Shown in pieces: positions 63,946 to 64,000 of a stretch of DNA of 64,000 nt. The notes beneath the pieces were generated by a model. That model did not search any database and had not been told where the DNA came from. It worked only from the letters and a program-made list of their open reading frames with translations. Position numbers and translations under genes: made by a program. Position 1 is the first letter of the stretch; each line of letters starts with the position of its first letter. Source of the DNA: Tsuneonella suprasediminis (lineage in GTDB: Bacteria; Pseudomonadota; Alphaproteobacteria; Sphingomonadales; Sphingomonadaceae); the NCBI RefSeq assembly GCF_003605755.1, contig NZ_RAHJ01000018.1, forward strand, positions 558,001 to 622,000, read 5' to 3'.

Positions 63946-64000
63946 ATGAGCGATCAACAGACGGCACAGCAACCGGGCACCATCGCTGGCGAATCGCATA
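63946..64000 (+). CDS. Start of a gene cut by the right edge
   Basis: Eighteen codons from ATG 63946 (MSDQQTAQQPGTIAGESH), with GGGGGGATAGGCGC upstream. Too short to identify. A short polar leader of this kind precedes several families, for example YbgC thioesterases or SecB; this is a guess only. Confidence 0.5.
   Translation, partial: MSDQQTAQQPGTIAGESH

Overview
The window is GC-rich chromosomal DNA of an alphaproteobacterium, most likely order Sphingomonadales (Erythrobacteraceae-like). The evidence is a ChpT phosphotransferase (CtrA cell-cycle pathway), an ATP12 F1-assembly chaperone, DUF3297 and TIGR02186 proteins, a class A RNase P RNA, a trigger factor with a long Lys/Ala/Pro tail, a lone TonB-dependent receptor, and two different Na+/H+ antiporters (NhaD and NhaA) that suggest a saline habitat. 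I see no prophage, integrase, transposase or CRISPR array. The content is mainly core genome broken up by islands of non-coding repeats.

Layout. 0-5.3 kb: ahpF (partial) and ahpC, aroC, two small unknown genes, then ruvA-dsrE-ruvB. 5.5-6.8 kb: a very Ser-rich secreted protein with a VPAP-type C-terminal anchor. 6.9-19.8 kb: acnA, an EamA permease, an L,D-transpeptidase facing an ispG-membrane protein-YkuD operon, a GNAT enzyme, a Thr-type asparaginase, der and a CHAP protein. 20.3-28.2 kb: DUF3297, tRNA-Leu(UAG), tig, a second CHAP protein, a TonB-dependent receptor, clpP and clpX. 28.3-37.8 kb: a CDF metal exporter and mtgA, a DUF2202 protein, rpoH, an RluD-like synthase, LtrA and an M67 peptidase, purU, chpT and an amidase, an AhpD-like protein and rnpB. 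37.8-50.2 kb: a phosphoesterase, a TorF porin, gloA, nhaD, nhaA, a compact NfrB/NfrA-like pair, TSUP and TIGR02186, an orphan HerA-type ATPase and queE. 51.3-64 kb: valS, an MCE (Mla-type) lipid transport operon, a minus-strand block from crcB to the ATP12 gene, rpsU, an FKBP and the start of one more gene.

Functional themes. Cell-envelope building recurs: two L,D-transpeptidases, MtgA, an amidase, two CHAP proteins, the MCE transporter, a porin and the NfrAB-like glycan export pair. Protein quality control is also concentrated here: Tig, ClpP, ClpX, RpoH, FKBP and ATP12. Two control sites stand out: a perfect CtrA box before the first CHAP gene, and a perfect FNR/FixK box before the AhpD-like gene. 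ChpT, which feeds phosphate to CtrA, lies in the same window and overlaps an amidase gene.

The main non-coding signal is a mosaic of palindromic modules filling four gene-free gaps (17.2-17.5, 19.8-20.3, 50.4-51.3 and 57.8-58.6 kb) and part of a fifth (63.8 kb). Two copies about 226 bp long are nearly identical. A separate short motif built on CATGTTACACTGTCCTGA occurs three times, twice just upstream of a start codon (ispG and queE). The best candidates for something little described are the reduced NfrA/NfrB pair with its AT-rich 5' end, the Ser-rich VPAP protein, the three-copy motif, and a terminator-like hairpin in the rpsU leader.
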